The position numbers and the translations under genes were made by a program. The notes under the pieces are model-generated. The model saw only the letters and a program-made list of their open reading frames with translations. It was not told where the DNA came from and ran no database searches. A DNA stretch of 64,000 nucleotides from Holophagae bacterium (GTDB lineage Bacteria > Acidobacteriota > Holophagae > Acanthopleuribacterales > Acanthopleuribacteraceae): assembly GCA_030429565.1 (NCBI GenBank), contig JAUIFE010000001.1, positions 1,426,001 to 1,490,000 on the forward strand, written 5' to 3'. Below are positions 54,166 through 62,469 of the stretch, one piece after another. Every line of letters starts with the position of its first letter. Position 1 is the first letter of the stretch.

Positions 54166-54720
54166 ATGAAACGTCCCATCCTGCTCGTCGCCTTGCTCGC
54201 GGGCGCCCTCTTCGGCGCTTGGCAGAGCGCGGCCGATCTACCCTATACCCTGAGCGGCGAACAAGAATTGACCTTGCCCGATGTCACCGAATACCGCCAA
54301 TGGCCCTACATGGGCACGAGCATGGTGCCCAACGATAAAAACAACGGGAAAGCGATTTTCCCCGGGATTCACACCGTTTACATCAGCCCACGCGCGTTGC
54401 GGATGCGCCGCGAAAAAGGGGTGTTCCCCGACGGCACTATCATTCTGATGGAGAACCACCACGTCAATTTAAAGGAAGCGGAAAGCGGTTTTGGGTACTT
54501 CACCACCGGCGCCATGGACCTGATGGCCGCCGTCAAAGACCGCCGCCAATTTGAAGGCGAAGGCTGGGGTTACTATCTGTTCCTCGACCGCGACCTCAAG
54601 GCCGGTAAAAAGTTGGCGAGCTTGCAGCCCTCGGCCGCCTGTCGCTCCTGCCACCAAGTGGGCGCCGGCGAAGACCAGGTTTTCACGCAATACTACCCGT
54701 CGCTTAAAAAAGAGCCCTGA
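54166..54720 (+). CDS. Periplasmic monohaem cytochrome, P460-like
   Basis: The ATG at 54166 follows GGGAG. The 184-aa product has a signal peptide (about 1-23) and one CxxCH haem-c site near the C-terminus (CRSCH, Cys159-His163). The mature part, with EYRQWPYMGTSMVPND near the N-terminus and FYFT-like strands (GFGYFTTG), resembles the cytochrome P460/P460-like beta fold, whose members oxidise hydroxylamine or act in c-type electron transfer. The defining extra Lys crosslink cannot be assigned by eye. It stands alone between divergent and convergent genes. Confidence 0.7.
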   Translation: MKRPILLVALLAGALFGAWQSAADLPYTLSGEQELTLPDVTEYRQWPYMGTSMVPNDKNNGKAIFPGIHTVYISPRALRMRREKGVFPDGTIILMENHHVNLKEAESGFGYFTTGAMDLMAAVKDRRQFEGEGWGYYLFLDRDLKAGKKLASLQPSAACRSCHQVGAGEDQVFTQYYPSLKKEP

Positions 54721-54738
54721 GTTTGCGGGCCCACTCGC

Positions 54739-56325
54739 CTAACGCGCTTCCAAGGCTTCGACCCGCTGTTGCAGTGTCTCATTGCGCGCCTTGAGCTCTT
54801 GAACAGCGGCCACCAAATGGGCAAAAAACGCCTGCGGCAGTTGTACCCCTTTGACCGAAGTTGTTCCCAGCGCATCACGCGCCTGCTCTGAGGTCAGCGG
54901 CACATCGACGACCCAGTCGGGAAAAAGCCGTTCGACATCCTGCGCCAGAAAGCCGGTAAAGAGCGCATCGTCACCATCGCCAAAAGCGTGCTGAACCCCG
55001 GTAACCGGTGACAAAGCGGTAAGTTGATCAAGCGCGCTTGCGGTCGCCAGCGGCGTCACACTTTGTTGCAAACGCGCATCGGCGGTGTCAGCCCAGGTTC
55101 CGCCGCCTGGCTGCGAACCCACCCCGGCAATTTGGAAGTTGCCGTTTTTATAGGCGGTCAACGCATTGGCACGCAGATTGGTGCCCGTGCCGTTGCCAAT
55201 CACCAAGGCCGGATCGGTCGCGACCCAGGACGTGGTGGTCCCGCTGATGAGGTTAAATTGGCCCATCACCAGCGACGCATAAGCGTTGGCCGTGGTTTCA
55301 TTGCCGATGGCCACCGCCGAGCTGCCGTTGGCGGTGGCTTTCAGGCCCATCGCCACCGAAGCCGAACCAATCGCGGCGGTACGGTCGCCAAAAGCGGTGG
55401 AGGCCGATCCCAGGGCCGTGGTATCAAAGCCGGCTCCCAGGGAACGACTGCCGACATTAACGTCGTTCCAGGTGGTGCTGCTGACTTGGCCGACCCTGAA
55501 GGCGGCTTTGCGCGGGTACCACATCAAACGCGTGCCCGCCCCCTCACTGGGAATACCGCCTTGGTTAAACGCACCGGTAAAAAGCACGCCGTCGTCACCG
55601 CCGACAGTGAGCGTGGCGGTACCGTCAGCCGTCGCAATACCGACGTGGTCGTCGGCGTCGTCAACCGCATCGTAGAAAATGCCGCCGGTGCCTTCCGACC
55701 ACAGGCCCGTCCCTGAAATCGGCAGACCGACCCAGGCACCACTGGCATCAATCACCTCACCAAAGCCGGTAACGCTGTAACTGGAACCCTGCACATCCAA
55801 AGCGTTGAGGTTGCCGGCGAGGAAATGGGAAACTTGCGCCAAGTAGCCGGCATTGACGTCACCGACGCCACGCTGCAAGGCCTTGGCAAAACCGGCGGGG
55901 TCCTGGCCCAAACGGACTTGATCGCGACGCGGATAAATCGCCACGGCGGCGCCGTCTTTGCCTAGCGCCCCGTTTTCACCATGGAGCGAGACCCAAGCCA
56001 CGGTGCGCGTCAGCACCGCAGCCGGTAAACGATAGCCGGCCGCGCCCAGGACCAAGAGCGGCCGCTGTTGAATCCACCAAACTTTTTCGGCCGGCTCCAC
56101 CAGCACCGCTTCACCACGTGGGTGCACGTGGTAATGAACCTCGAGCCACACGTCATCACCGACGTTGACACCCATAGCGCCCAAATCGTCGGCAGCCAAC
56201 CACAGCGGCACGACCGCCGCCGGTGTTTCTTCATTCTGTGCCGGCGCCGATAAAGATAGGCAGGTTAACGCGGCGGCGGTTAAACCCAACAACAGGTAAC
56301 GCTTCAAAAGATTTCGCAGCAACAT
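54739..56325 (-). CDS. Secreted protein with YadA-like head repeats and C-terminal S74-chaperone-like domain
   Basis: The ATG at 56325 follows GGAGG and is preferred over an ORF start 65 codons upstream; the product is 528 aa. A signal peptide covers about residues 1-32 (LLLGLTAAALTCLSLSAPAQ). The N-terminal half has no clear family. At about 300-360 there are repeated units (GFDTTALGSASTAFGDRTAAIGSASVAMG in short pieces) of the YadA head type, which form left-handed beta-rolls in trimers. The last 130 residues match the intramolecular chaperone domain of phage tail spikes (peptidase S74): TADARLQQSV, FLAQDVERLFPDWV and a terminal coiled coil. The Ser and Lys needed for self-cleavage are Ala and Gln. 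Not surrounded by phage genes. Confidence 0.78.
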   Translation of the reverse strand: MLLRNLLKRYLLLGLTAAALTCLSLSAPAQNEETPAAVVPLWLAADDLGAMGVNVGDDVWLEVHYHVHPRGEAVLVEPAEKVWWIQQRPLLVLGAAGYRLPAAVLTRTVAWVSLHGENGALGKDGAAVAIYPRRDQVRLGQDPAGFAKALQRGVGDVNAGYLAQVSHFLAGNLNALDVQGSSYSVTGFGEVIDASGAWVGLPISGTGLWSEGTGGIFYDAVDDADDHVGIATADGTATLTVGGDDGVLFTGAFNQGGIPSEGAGTRLMWYPRKAAFRVGQVSSTTWNDVNVGSRSLGAGFDTTALGSASTAFGDRTAAIGSASVAMGLKATANGSSAVAIGNETTANAYASLVMGQFNLISGTTTSWVATDPALVIGNGTGTNLRANALTAYKNGNFQIAGVGSQPGGGTWADTADARLQQSVTPLATASALDQLTALSPVTGVQHAFGDGDDALFTGFLAQDVERLFPDWVVDVPLTSEQARDALGTTSVKGVQLPQAFFAHLVAAVQELKARNETLQQRVEALEAR

Positions 56326-56772
56326 GGCAGCCTCCGCGTAGGTTCGGGTCAACGCCCGACCGCGGCCACGCCAATCAACATGGGCGTGACCGTTTTGAGG
56401 ATAAACAAACAGGCCACCCGATGCGACAACGCGGGCGATGGGGCTGCACGTACGGCCGTGCTCATCGCGAGGCGACGAAAACGGAGATCGGCAACCTGGG
56501 TCGGGCCCGGCTAAACACATAAGGTGGATTCGCGCTATTCTACCATTCTCACCACAGGCTGAACACCTTCGCCTTTATTGCGTAAGTAACAAGACGACCC
56601 GCAATTGCCAGGTCCCATTCCCCACACAATCGAACCAAAACAGCGTGGTTCTTGGCGGCAAGCACGCCTTGGCTGTTGCGTCGCAATATTCCGTTTAAAC
56701 AGACGTCACGCCGACACCCTGCGCGACCGCCCCGCCGAATCACACGCTTTTGACAAAAGGAAGTGCTCCCCC
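56326..56772. other. Intergenic region between the S74-like gene and the DUF3291 gene
   Basis: About 450 bases of divergent control region. No gene with a ribosome binding site is seen. Confidence 0.45.
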
Positions 56773-57228
56773 ATGGCCGATTTCTATTTAGCCCAATACA
56801 ACATCGCCTACGCCCTTTACCCCTTGGACGACGAACGCATGCACGGCTTCATGTCGCGCCTCGACGAAATCAACGCGCTGGCCGAAGCGGCGCCGGGTTT
56901 TGTTTGGCGGCTCAAATCCGATTCCGGCAACGCCACCGATATTCAACTTTACGACGACCCCAAGGTGGTTGTGAACATGTCGGTCTGGCAAGACGCCGAC
57001 ACCTTGTTCGAATACACCTACCACAGCGATCACGTGAAGGTGTTTGCCGATCGTTACCAGTGGTTCGAACGCCGTCCCCACGAAGCCCACCTGGCGCTCT
57101 GGTGGCATCCCGCCGATCAAACGCCAAGCGGGGAGGAAGGCAAAAAACGACTGGCATATTTACAAGAACACGGCCCCAGCGACTACGCCTTCACTCTAAA
57201 GCGCCGCTTTGAGAAACCAGCCGTCTAA
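56773..57228 (+). CDS. DUF3291 domain protein
   Basis: The ATG at 56773 is preceded by AAAAGGAAG; an upstream in-frame ATG at 56605 has no such site. The 151-aa protein matches the DUF3291 pattern: LAQYNIAY at the start, DEINALAEAAPGFVWRLKSDSGNA, NMSVWQDADTLFEYTY and ALWWHPADQTPS. The family has a ferredoxin-like fold related to antibiotic-biosynthesis monooxygenases, and its reaction is unknown. Confidence 0.9.
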   Translation: MADFYLAQYNIAYALYPLDDERMHGFMSRLDEINALAEAAPGFVWRLKSDSGNATDIQLYDDPKVVVNMSVWQDADTLFEYTYHSDHVKVFADRYQWFERRPHEAHLALWWHPADQTPSGEEGKKRLAYLQEHGPSDYAFTLKRRFEKPAV

Positions 57229-57423
57229 GCAAAGAAACTTTCCAGGCGGGCACCTGCCAAACACGTAAAACGTGGGTGCCCCACCCCTGGGGTATGGCCG
57301 GTGCCGCGCCTAAAAAGCGAAGGTCGTGCAACCGGTGATCCAAACAAGGCCGCGCCATTGCGAGAAAAAGCCGAGCCATGGGCCGGACGCAAAAGGACAA
57401 GGACCTGTACGCGCCAAAAAGGC

Positions 57424-57475
57424 GCTAAAACGACGAAAGCCCGGAATCTCACAAGAGATCCGGGCTTTCGTCGTT
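57424..57475 (-). terminator. Long hairpin terminator downstream of tRNA-Arg
   Basis: A stem of about 16 bp (ACGACGAAAGCCCGGA near 57430-57445 with its complement ending near 57475) is followed, read leftward, by a TTTT run. It sits 14 bases past the encoded CCA of the tRNA. Confidence 0.8.
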
Positions 57476-57488
57476 GCCTTGAGGAGGG

Positions 57489-57565
<77 letters not shown>

Positions 57566-57757
57566 GTGACCTCAAGAACAGGCGCAAGAATATCGGTTTG
57601 CCCGAACCTTGTCAAACATTTTTTTATTTTTTTTTAAATCCCTCTCGCAGCGCGTTGGTTAACCGCCTCACACAGGCTCACATCCCGCGGCGACCGCCAT
57701 GCTAAAATGCCGGCGAACCCCGTTCACAGTCGCTTCATTTAGGAAGGACCCGGCACC

Positions 57758-58798
57758 ATGGACCCGATCCCCTACCAGCAATTCAAACGCAAGGTGCGCA
57801 ACCGCATCCTCGCCATGATCGGCCTGCTCGCATTTGTCACGAGTTACGGCACCCTCGGCTTCATTCACTTCGAGGGCATGAATCTTCACGATGCCTTTTA
57901 TATGACCATCATCAGCATCACGACCGTCGGCTACGGCGAAATCGTGCCACTCTCCGATAGCGGTCGCATGTTTGCCGTCTCGACCATCCTGCTGGGGGTC
58001 AGCTCCTCCGGCGTCGCACTCGGCATCCTTTCCAACTTGGTCTTCGAGGAAACCCTGTTCAAAATACTGCGAGGCAAACACATGGAAAAGACGATCCGCA
58101 ACCTCACCGATCATTATATTGTATGTGGCTACGGCACCACCGGCGTCGGCATCACCGAGGAACTGCTGCTACAAGGCGAAACCGTGGTGGTCATCGACAA
58201 CAACGGCGAGCGCCGACCCGAAGGCGATGTGCGCCACTGTTACTTTATGGAAGGCGATGCCCGCAAGGACCACACCCTGGCTTCGGCCAACCTCGAAGGC
58301 GCCAAAGGCTTGGCAACCAGCTTGACCGAAGACGCCGACAACGTGTTTGTCGTGCTAACCGCGCGCGCCATCAACCCCAACCTGCGCATCGTCAGCCGTT
58401 ACAAAGACCCCGACACCGAAAAGAAACTGTTAACGGCAGGCGCCAACCACGCCATATCTCCTTATAAAATGGGCGGCCAACGCCTAGCGCTCGCCCTCGC
58501 CAATCCGATCCTCATGAAGTTCATTGACAAACCCTTCCGCCAAAAGGGCCTGCGGGTGCATTTCCTGCAACTCGAGGTGCCCGACAACTCACCGATCCAC
58601 GGCAAACAAATCAAAAACAGCCGTATTCGCGAGGAATCGCTGGGCGCCCTGATCGTCGGCTTAATTGAAACCAACGGTGAGTCGGTGTTTAACCCCAGCC
58701 CCGAGTACCGGCTCGACCGCGTCAAGGAACTGCTGGTCCTGGGTGACGATGAACAAATTCAATCACTGCGCCTCTATATTAATGGGTCGAAAAAATGA
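57758..58798 (+). CDS. Two-TM potassium channel with RCK (TrkA-N/TrkA-C) domains
   Basis: The ATG at 57758 follows AGGAAGG. The 346-aa inner-membrane protein has a first membrane helix at about 17-37, a pore loop with the selectivity filter TTVGYGE at 55-61, a second helix at about 67-92, and a cytoplasmic RCK region. The Rossmann core starts at YIVCGYGTTGVG (about 117-128) and is followed by a TrkA-C domain. This is the MthK/KtrA-like architecture, a ligand-gated potassium channel tuned by Ca2+, nucleotides or redox state. Four such subunits would form the pore. Confidence 0.94.
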   Translation: MDPIPYQQFKRKVRNRILAMIGLLAFVTSYGTLGFIHFEGMNLHDAFYMTIISITTVGYGEIVPLSDSGRMFAVSTILLGVSSSGVALGILSNLVFEETLFKILRGKHMEKTIRNLTDHYIVCGYGTTGVGITEELLLQGETVVVIDNNGERRPEGDVRHCYFMEGDARKDHTLASANLEGAKGLATSLTEDADNVFVVLTARAINPNLRIVSRYKDPDTEKKLLTAGANHAISPYKMGGQRLALALANPILMKFIDKPFRQKGLRVHFLQLEVPDNSPIHGKQIKNSRIREESLGALIVGLIETNGESVFNPSPEYRLDRVKELLVLGDDEQIQSLRLYINGSKK

Positions 58799-59061
58799 AG
58801 CGGGACCCTGACCCCGTTTGCTTCGTGAATTTGGTGTCAAATTTGCCCGTCGCCCCTCGCAAACGTGGGCATTGGTTAGCTTTTGAGCTATAGTTAGCGC
58901 GGACTTCTCAGCACGCCGCCTTGCCAGGCAAGCCAAACGCCGGCGTGTCATGGGAAGAGAGCGGCCGAATTGCCGGATCGTCGTCGTTGAGAGATTTGGC
59001 AGTGTGCCGATAAGTGTCTCAAGACCGATCGCACGCCGCGCGAATGTGAATAGGTACGCTT

Positions 59062-59685
59062 ATGAAAATTCTCAATATTCATCCCGAAACGCCCCAGCAG
59101 CGCTTGCTGGATATCGCGCTCAACCATTTGCGCCAGGGCGGACTACTGGCCTACCCCACCGACACTTGCTACGGATTGGGTTGCGATATTCACCATAAAA
59201 AAGCGATCGACGCGATTTACCGCCTGAAACGCATGAAGCCGGACAAGCCGCTGAGCTTTATTTGCAACGACCTGACGCATATCAGTAGCTACGCTCAAGT
59301 TTCCAACCTGGCGTATAAGATGATGCGCAAGTTGCTGCCAGGCCCCTACACCTTTGTGTTGCCCGCCACTCGCGAGGTCCCCAAACTGCTGCAAAGCAAA
59401 CGCAAGGAAGTCGGCATTCGCGTGCCCGATCACCCAATTATGCTCGAGTTGGTACGCCAACTGGGCAATCCGATTATTTCGACGACCTGCCAAATGGCCG
59501 ATGACGATCAGCCCGCCACTGATGTGTGGGACATCAAGGAGCGCTTCGGCCACTTGATCGATATGGCCGTCGACGGCGATTACATTTACCCCGAATACTC
59601 AACCGTCGTCTCGATTCGCGACGACGAACTTGAAGTGCTGCGCGAGGGCAAAGGCGATACCAGCTTCTTTGCCGGCCTGGTTTAA
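59062..59685 (+). CDS. Sua5/YciO/YrdC-family protein (YciO-like)
   Basis: The 207-aa protein starts at ATG 59062. It has the YrdC fold signatures: [16 protein letters not shown], the [13 protein letters not shown] (KRxxxKPL) nucleotide/tRNA site, [13 protein letters not shown] and a closing [10 protein letters not shown] segment. TsaC/Sua5 makes threonylcarbamoyl-AMP for t6A tRNA modification; YciO is a paralogue with unclear role. The sequence is of YciO length without the Sua5 C-terminal domain, so either enzyme role is possible. It lies 43 bases before rfbB on the same strand. Confidence 0.88.
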   Translation: MKILNIHPETPQQRLLDIALNHLRQGGLLAYPTDTCYGLGCDIHHKKAIDAIYRLKRMKPDKPLSFICNDLTHISSYAQVSNLAYKMMRKLLPGPYTFVLPATREVPKLLQSKRKEVGIRVPDHPIMLELVRQLGNPIISTTCQMADDDQPATDVWDIKERFGHLIDMAVDGDYIYPEYSTVVSIRDDELEVLREGKGDTSFFAGLV

Positions 59686-59728
59686 GCACCGCCCGATCCC
59701 TGCAGTATCGAACCCCCTGGAGGCAAGC

Positions 59729-60793
59729 GTGACCCTGACCCAACCCATTTTGGTAACCGGCGGCGCCGGATTCATCGGCGCGAATTTTGTACTGGCGGCC
59801 GTTGCGCGCGGCCTGCGCGTGGTCAACCTCGATAAACTGACCTATGCCGGTAACCCCAATAACCTGGCGAGTATCGCCGACAACGCCGCCTATACCTTTG
59901 TCCAAGGCGATATCGGCGATGCGGCTTTAGTCGCCAAACTGCTGCGCGACCACGAAATCGGCGCCGTCGTAAACTTCGCCGCCGAAAGCCATGTGGACCG
60001 CTCCATCGACGGTCCCGCCGCCTTCATTGAAACCAATGTCAACGGCACCTTTAACTTACTGGACCAATCGCGTTTGTACTGGAACGATCTGGCCGATTCC
60101 GCCAAACAGCATTTCCGCTTCTTGCACGTCTCCACCGACGAGGTTTACGGCTCCTTGGGTCCCGAGGGTTACTTCACCGAAGAAACCCCCTACGCGCCTA
60201 ATTCGCCCTATTCCGCATCAAAAGCGGCATCGGATCACTTGGTGCGTGCCTATTTCCACACCTACGGCATGCCGTGCGTGACCACCAATTGCTCCAACAA
60301 CTACGGCCCTTTGCAATTCCCGGAAAAACTCATTCCGGTCATCATTCTCAAAGCGCTGCGCGGCGAATCGATTCCGGTCTACGGTGACGGCAGCAACATC
60401 CGCGACTGGTTGTACGTGGAAGATCACTGCAGTGCCATCATGCGCGTGTTGGAAGACGGTCGTCTGGGTGAGACATACAACATCGGCGGCAACAACGAGA
60501 AAACCAACCTCGAGGTTGTCAAACACATTTGCGCCATGTTGGACGAAATCAAACCCGGCGACAAACCCTACGCCGATTTGATTACCTTCGTAAAGGACCG
60601 CCCCGGTCACGACCGCCGTTACGCCATTGACGCGAGCAAAATCAAACGTGAGTTGGACTGGGAACCGGCCGAAACCTTCACGACCGGTATGCGCAAAACC
60701 GTCACCTGGTACCTGGACAACATGGCTTGGTGCGAAAACATCCTGAGCGGCGACTACCGGCTGGAACGCCTCGGGCTCGACAAAGAAGACTAA
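59729..60793 (+). CDS. rfbB: dTDP-glucose 4,6-dehydratase
   Basis: RfbB converts dTDP-glucose to dTDP-4-keto-6-deoxyglucose, the second step toward dTDP-rhamnose and other deoxysugars. The GTG start at 59729 follows GGAGG (59719-59723) with good spacing and gives 354 aa, the usual length. It is an extended SDR: GGAGFIG at 11-17, STDE at 135-138 with the catalytic Asp-Glu pair, and Tyr161-x3-Lys165 (YSASK). [15 protein letters not shown] and [15 protein letters not shown] are family blocks. The partners rfbA, rfbC and rfbD are not adjacent, which is unusual for this gene. Confidence 0.94.
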   Translation: MTLTQPILVTGGAGFIGANFVLAAVARGLRVVNLDKLTYAGNPNNLASIADNAAYTFVQGDIGDAALVAKLLRDHEIGAVVNFAAESHVDRSIDGPAAFIETNVNGTFNLLDQSRLYWNDLADSAKQHFRFLHVSTDEVYGSLGPEGYFTEETPYAPNSPYSASKAASDHLVRAYFHTYGMPCVTTNCSNNYGPLQFPEKLIPVIILKALRGESIPVYGDGSNIRDWLYVEDHCSAIMRVLEDGRLGETYNIGGNNEKTNLEVVKHICAMLDEIKPGDKPYADLITFVKDRPGHDRRYAIDASKIKRELDWEPAETFTTGMRKTVTWYLDNMAWCENILSGDYRLERLGLDKED

Positions 60794-60796
60794 TTC

Positions 60797-60846
60797 GGCG
60801 ACCACGTCGTGGCGACCACGTCGTGGCGACCACGTCGTGGCGACCA
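60797..60846 (+). repeat. 14-base tandem repeat, 3.6 copies
   Basis: GGCGACCACGTCGT is repeated perfectly at 60797, 60811 and 60825, with a partial fourth copy from 60839. Each junction contains CCACG-T-CGTGG, a short inverted repeat. It begins four bases after the rfbB stop codon. Function is unknown. Confidence 0.9.
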
Positions 60847-60997
60847 CTCGTAACCGTGAAAGATGCATCTGGTACAACTTTCGCGGTTGCCAAGCGGCAC
60901 GCGTCGCGAAAAACGCGCCCGGCCCTTCCCTTTTGCGCTTCCCGCCCCTATGTTTCAGACTAAGCATTGAATGAAATCCGCCCGGGAGGAAGCGACC

Positions 60998-61588
60998 ATG
61001 GAAGAATTACTCGCGCTCATGATCGGGGTCGGCCTCAGCGCCGCCTGCGGTTTCCGCGTTTTTGTGCCTTTACTTGTCTTGAGTTTGGCGGCCAATACCG
61101 GCCACGTCGAGCTCAGTGAAACCTTTATGTGGATCGGCGAACCCACCGCCTCGGCCGCCTTCGGTGTCGCCACCGCCCTCGAAATCGGCGCCTATTATAT
61201 TCCTTGGCTCGACAACCTGCTCGATACCGCCGCCGCCCCCTGTGCCGTCGTTGCCGGTGTGATCGCGACCGGCTCCATGACACAAGACATGAGTCCACTC
61301 ATGAGCTGGAGTGTGGCCATCATCGCCGGCGGCGGCACCAGTGCCCTCGTCCAATTCGGCACCACGATCACCCGCCAAATCTCGACCCTCACCACCGGCG
61401 GGCTGGGTAATCCGGTCATTGCCACGGCTGAACTCGGCGGCTCCCTCTTCATGGCGGTCCTTGCCATCCTCTTCCCCGTCCTCGCCGCCGCCGCGGTCGT
61501 CACGCTCATGATCCTCACCTACCGCGCCTTCAGGCGGTGGCGTACCCGCCGACAGGAAGGCCGCACGAGTATTCCCGCCCCTTCGTAG
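60998..61588 (+). CDS. DUF4126 membrane protein
   Basis: The ATG at 60998 directly follows GGGAGGAAG and gives 196 aa with about five hydrophobic segments. The N-terminal block LALMIGVGLSAACGFRVFVPLLVLSLA and the central GGTSALVQFGTTITRQISTL block fit the DUF4126 family. Its function is not known. The strongly basic C-terminus (RAFRRWRTRRQE) is probably cytoplasmic. Confidence 0.88.
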   Translation: MEELLALMIGVGLSAACGFRVFVPLLVLSLAANTGHVELSETFMWIGEPTASAAFGVATALEIGAYYIPWLDNLLDTAAAPCAVVAGVIATGSMTQDMSPLMSWSVAIIAGGGTSALVQFGTTITRQISTLTTGGLGNPVIATAELGGSLFMAVLAILFPVLAAAAVVTLMILTYRAFRRWRTRRQEGRTSIPAPS

Positions 61589-61678
61589 CCGCTACCGCCG
61601 CGGCGGCAGGCGCGCGCAGGATTAGCACCCTTTTCGCCCAACCCTGGTGCGCGTGGTTACCAAAAATCACCTCTGGGG

Positions 61679-61881
61679 AAAGGCGCCGGGCAGGGTTGCC
61701 CTTGGTTTCCCATTCCGCCCGACGGAAGAAGCCGTCGCGCCGAAAGCGCGTGACGATTGACGCCCTTTTTCGTGGGCGTCGCTTGTGCCGAGGCTCGACT
61801 CTGATGCACCGCGACGGGAAGGGCGGCTTGCTTCTCTGTGCTTTCCGCTGCGCATTCCGCCTCGGAGGAAGTGGCGCGCGG
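61679..61881 (+). repeat. Dispersed ~203-bp non-coding repeat, copy C
   Basis: This copy has the same orientation and ends as copy A, 22 kb away, with long matching blocks around TTCCGCCCGACGGAAG and TTCCGCCTCGGAGGAAG. It lies 90 bases after the DUF4126 gene. Confidence 0.75.
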
Positions 61882-62387
61882 GGACCTTCCCCCTGTATTC
61901 CCTGCATGGTTCCGCGTTGTTGGTTACTTGAAATTGGGCGACCCGGCCTCGACACCCATCGTTTACCGCTAGCGCCTCGGAAAAAGAGGCGCGTAGCGCT
62001 TACCCTGCAGGGATAGCCGCCACGTCTCGCCCTTCAGCCACCACAAACCGTCGCTCACTACGCGGGCTAATGCCGCCTTTCTACCAGCGGCGATATCAAG
62101 CCGATCATAATTTGGCGTCGTGCATCGCAACGGCCTTCGTAAATCCCCCATCGTGCGTGCCGATGCCTTCCCACCCGCCAACGCACACCTCGCCTGGCAC
62201 CATACTCCAACCACCCGCGCGCCACTTCTTCCGAGGCGTACCTCCGCTACCCCTCTGCGCCGATGCTCGGCCGCCCTTCCTTACAACGCGCGCCATGCTC
62301 CTTTGCACACCTCGCCCCGCGCGCGCGCCCTCTTCCGAGGCGCTCGCGGCCACGAACCTAGAGATCTGGCGTGGCGCCCTTCCCCAA
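61882..62387. other. Gene-free stretch after repeat copy C
   Basis: About 500 bases with no gene on either strand. Open frames through here have no ribosome binding site and lack protein-like composition. Confidence 0.45.
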
Positions 62388-62428
62388 ACAAAAATAACCC
62401 GGCCACATCTGACGATGTGAGCCGGGTT
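62388..62428 (-). terminator. Rho-independent terminator of the second TonB-dependent receptor gene
   Basis: AACCCGGC (62396-62403) pairs with GCCGGGTT (62421-62428), extended by CACATC with GATGTG inside. Read leftward it is followed by ATTTTTG. Confidence 0.9.
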
Positions 62429-62469
62429 TTGAGAACCGTAAGTTGAAAGGGTCGCGAACGACCCGTCAC

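Noticed and set aside
54739..56325. Prophage tail-fibre gene
   Set aside because: The S74-like and YadA-like domains occur in tail fibres, but there is a signal peptide and no phage structural, integrase or lysis gene nearby.
60797..60846. CRISPR array
   Set aside because: The units are contiguous with no spacers and are only 14 bases long; no cas gene is present. The coding arrays at 43327-43896 are also not CRISPR.
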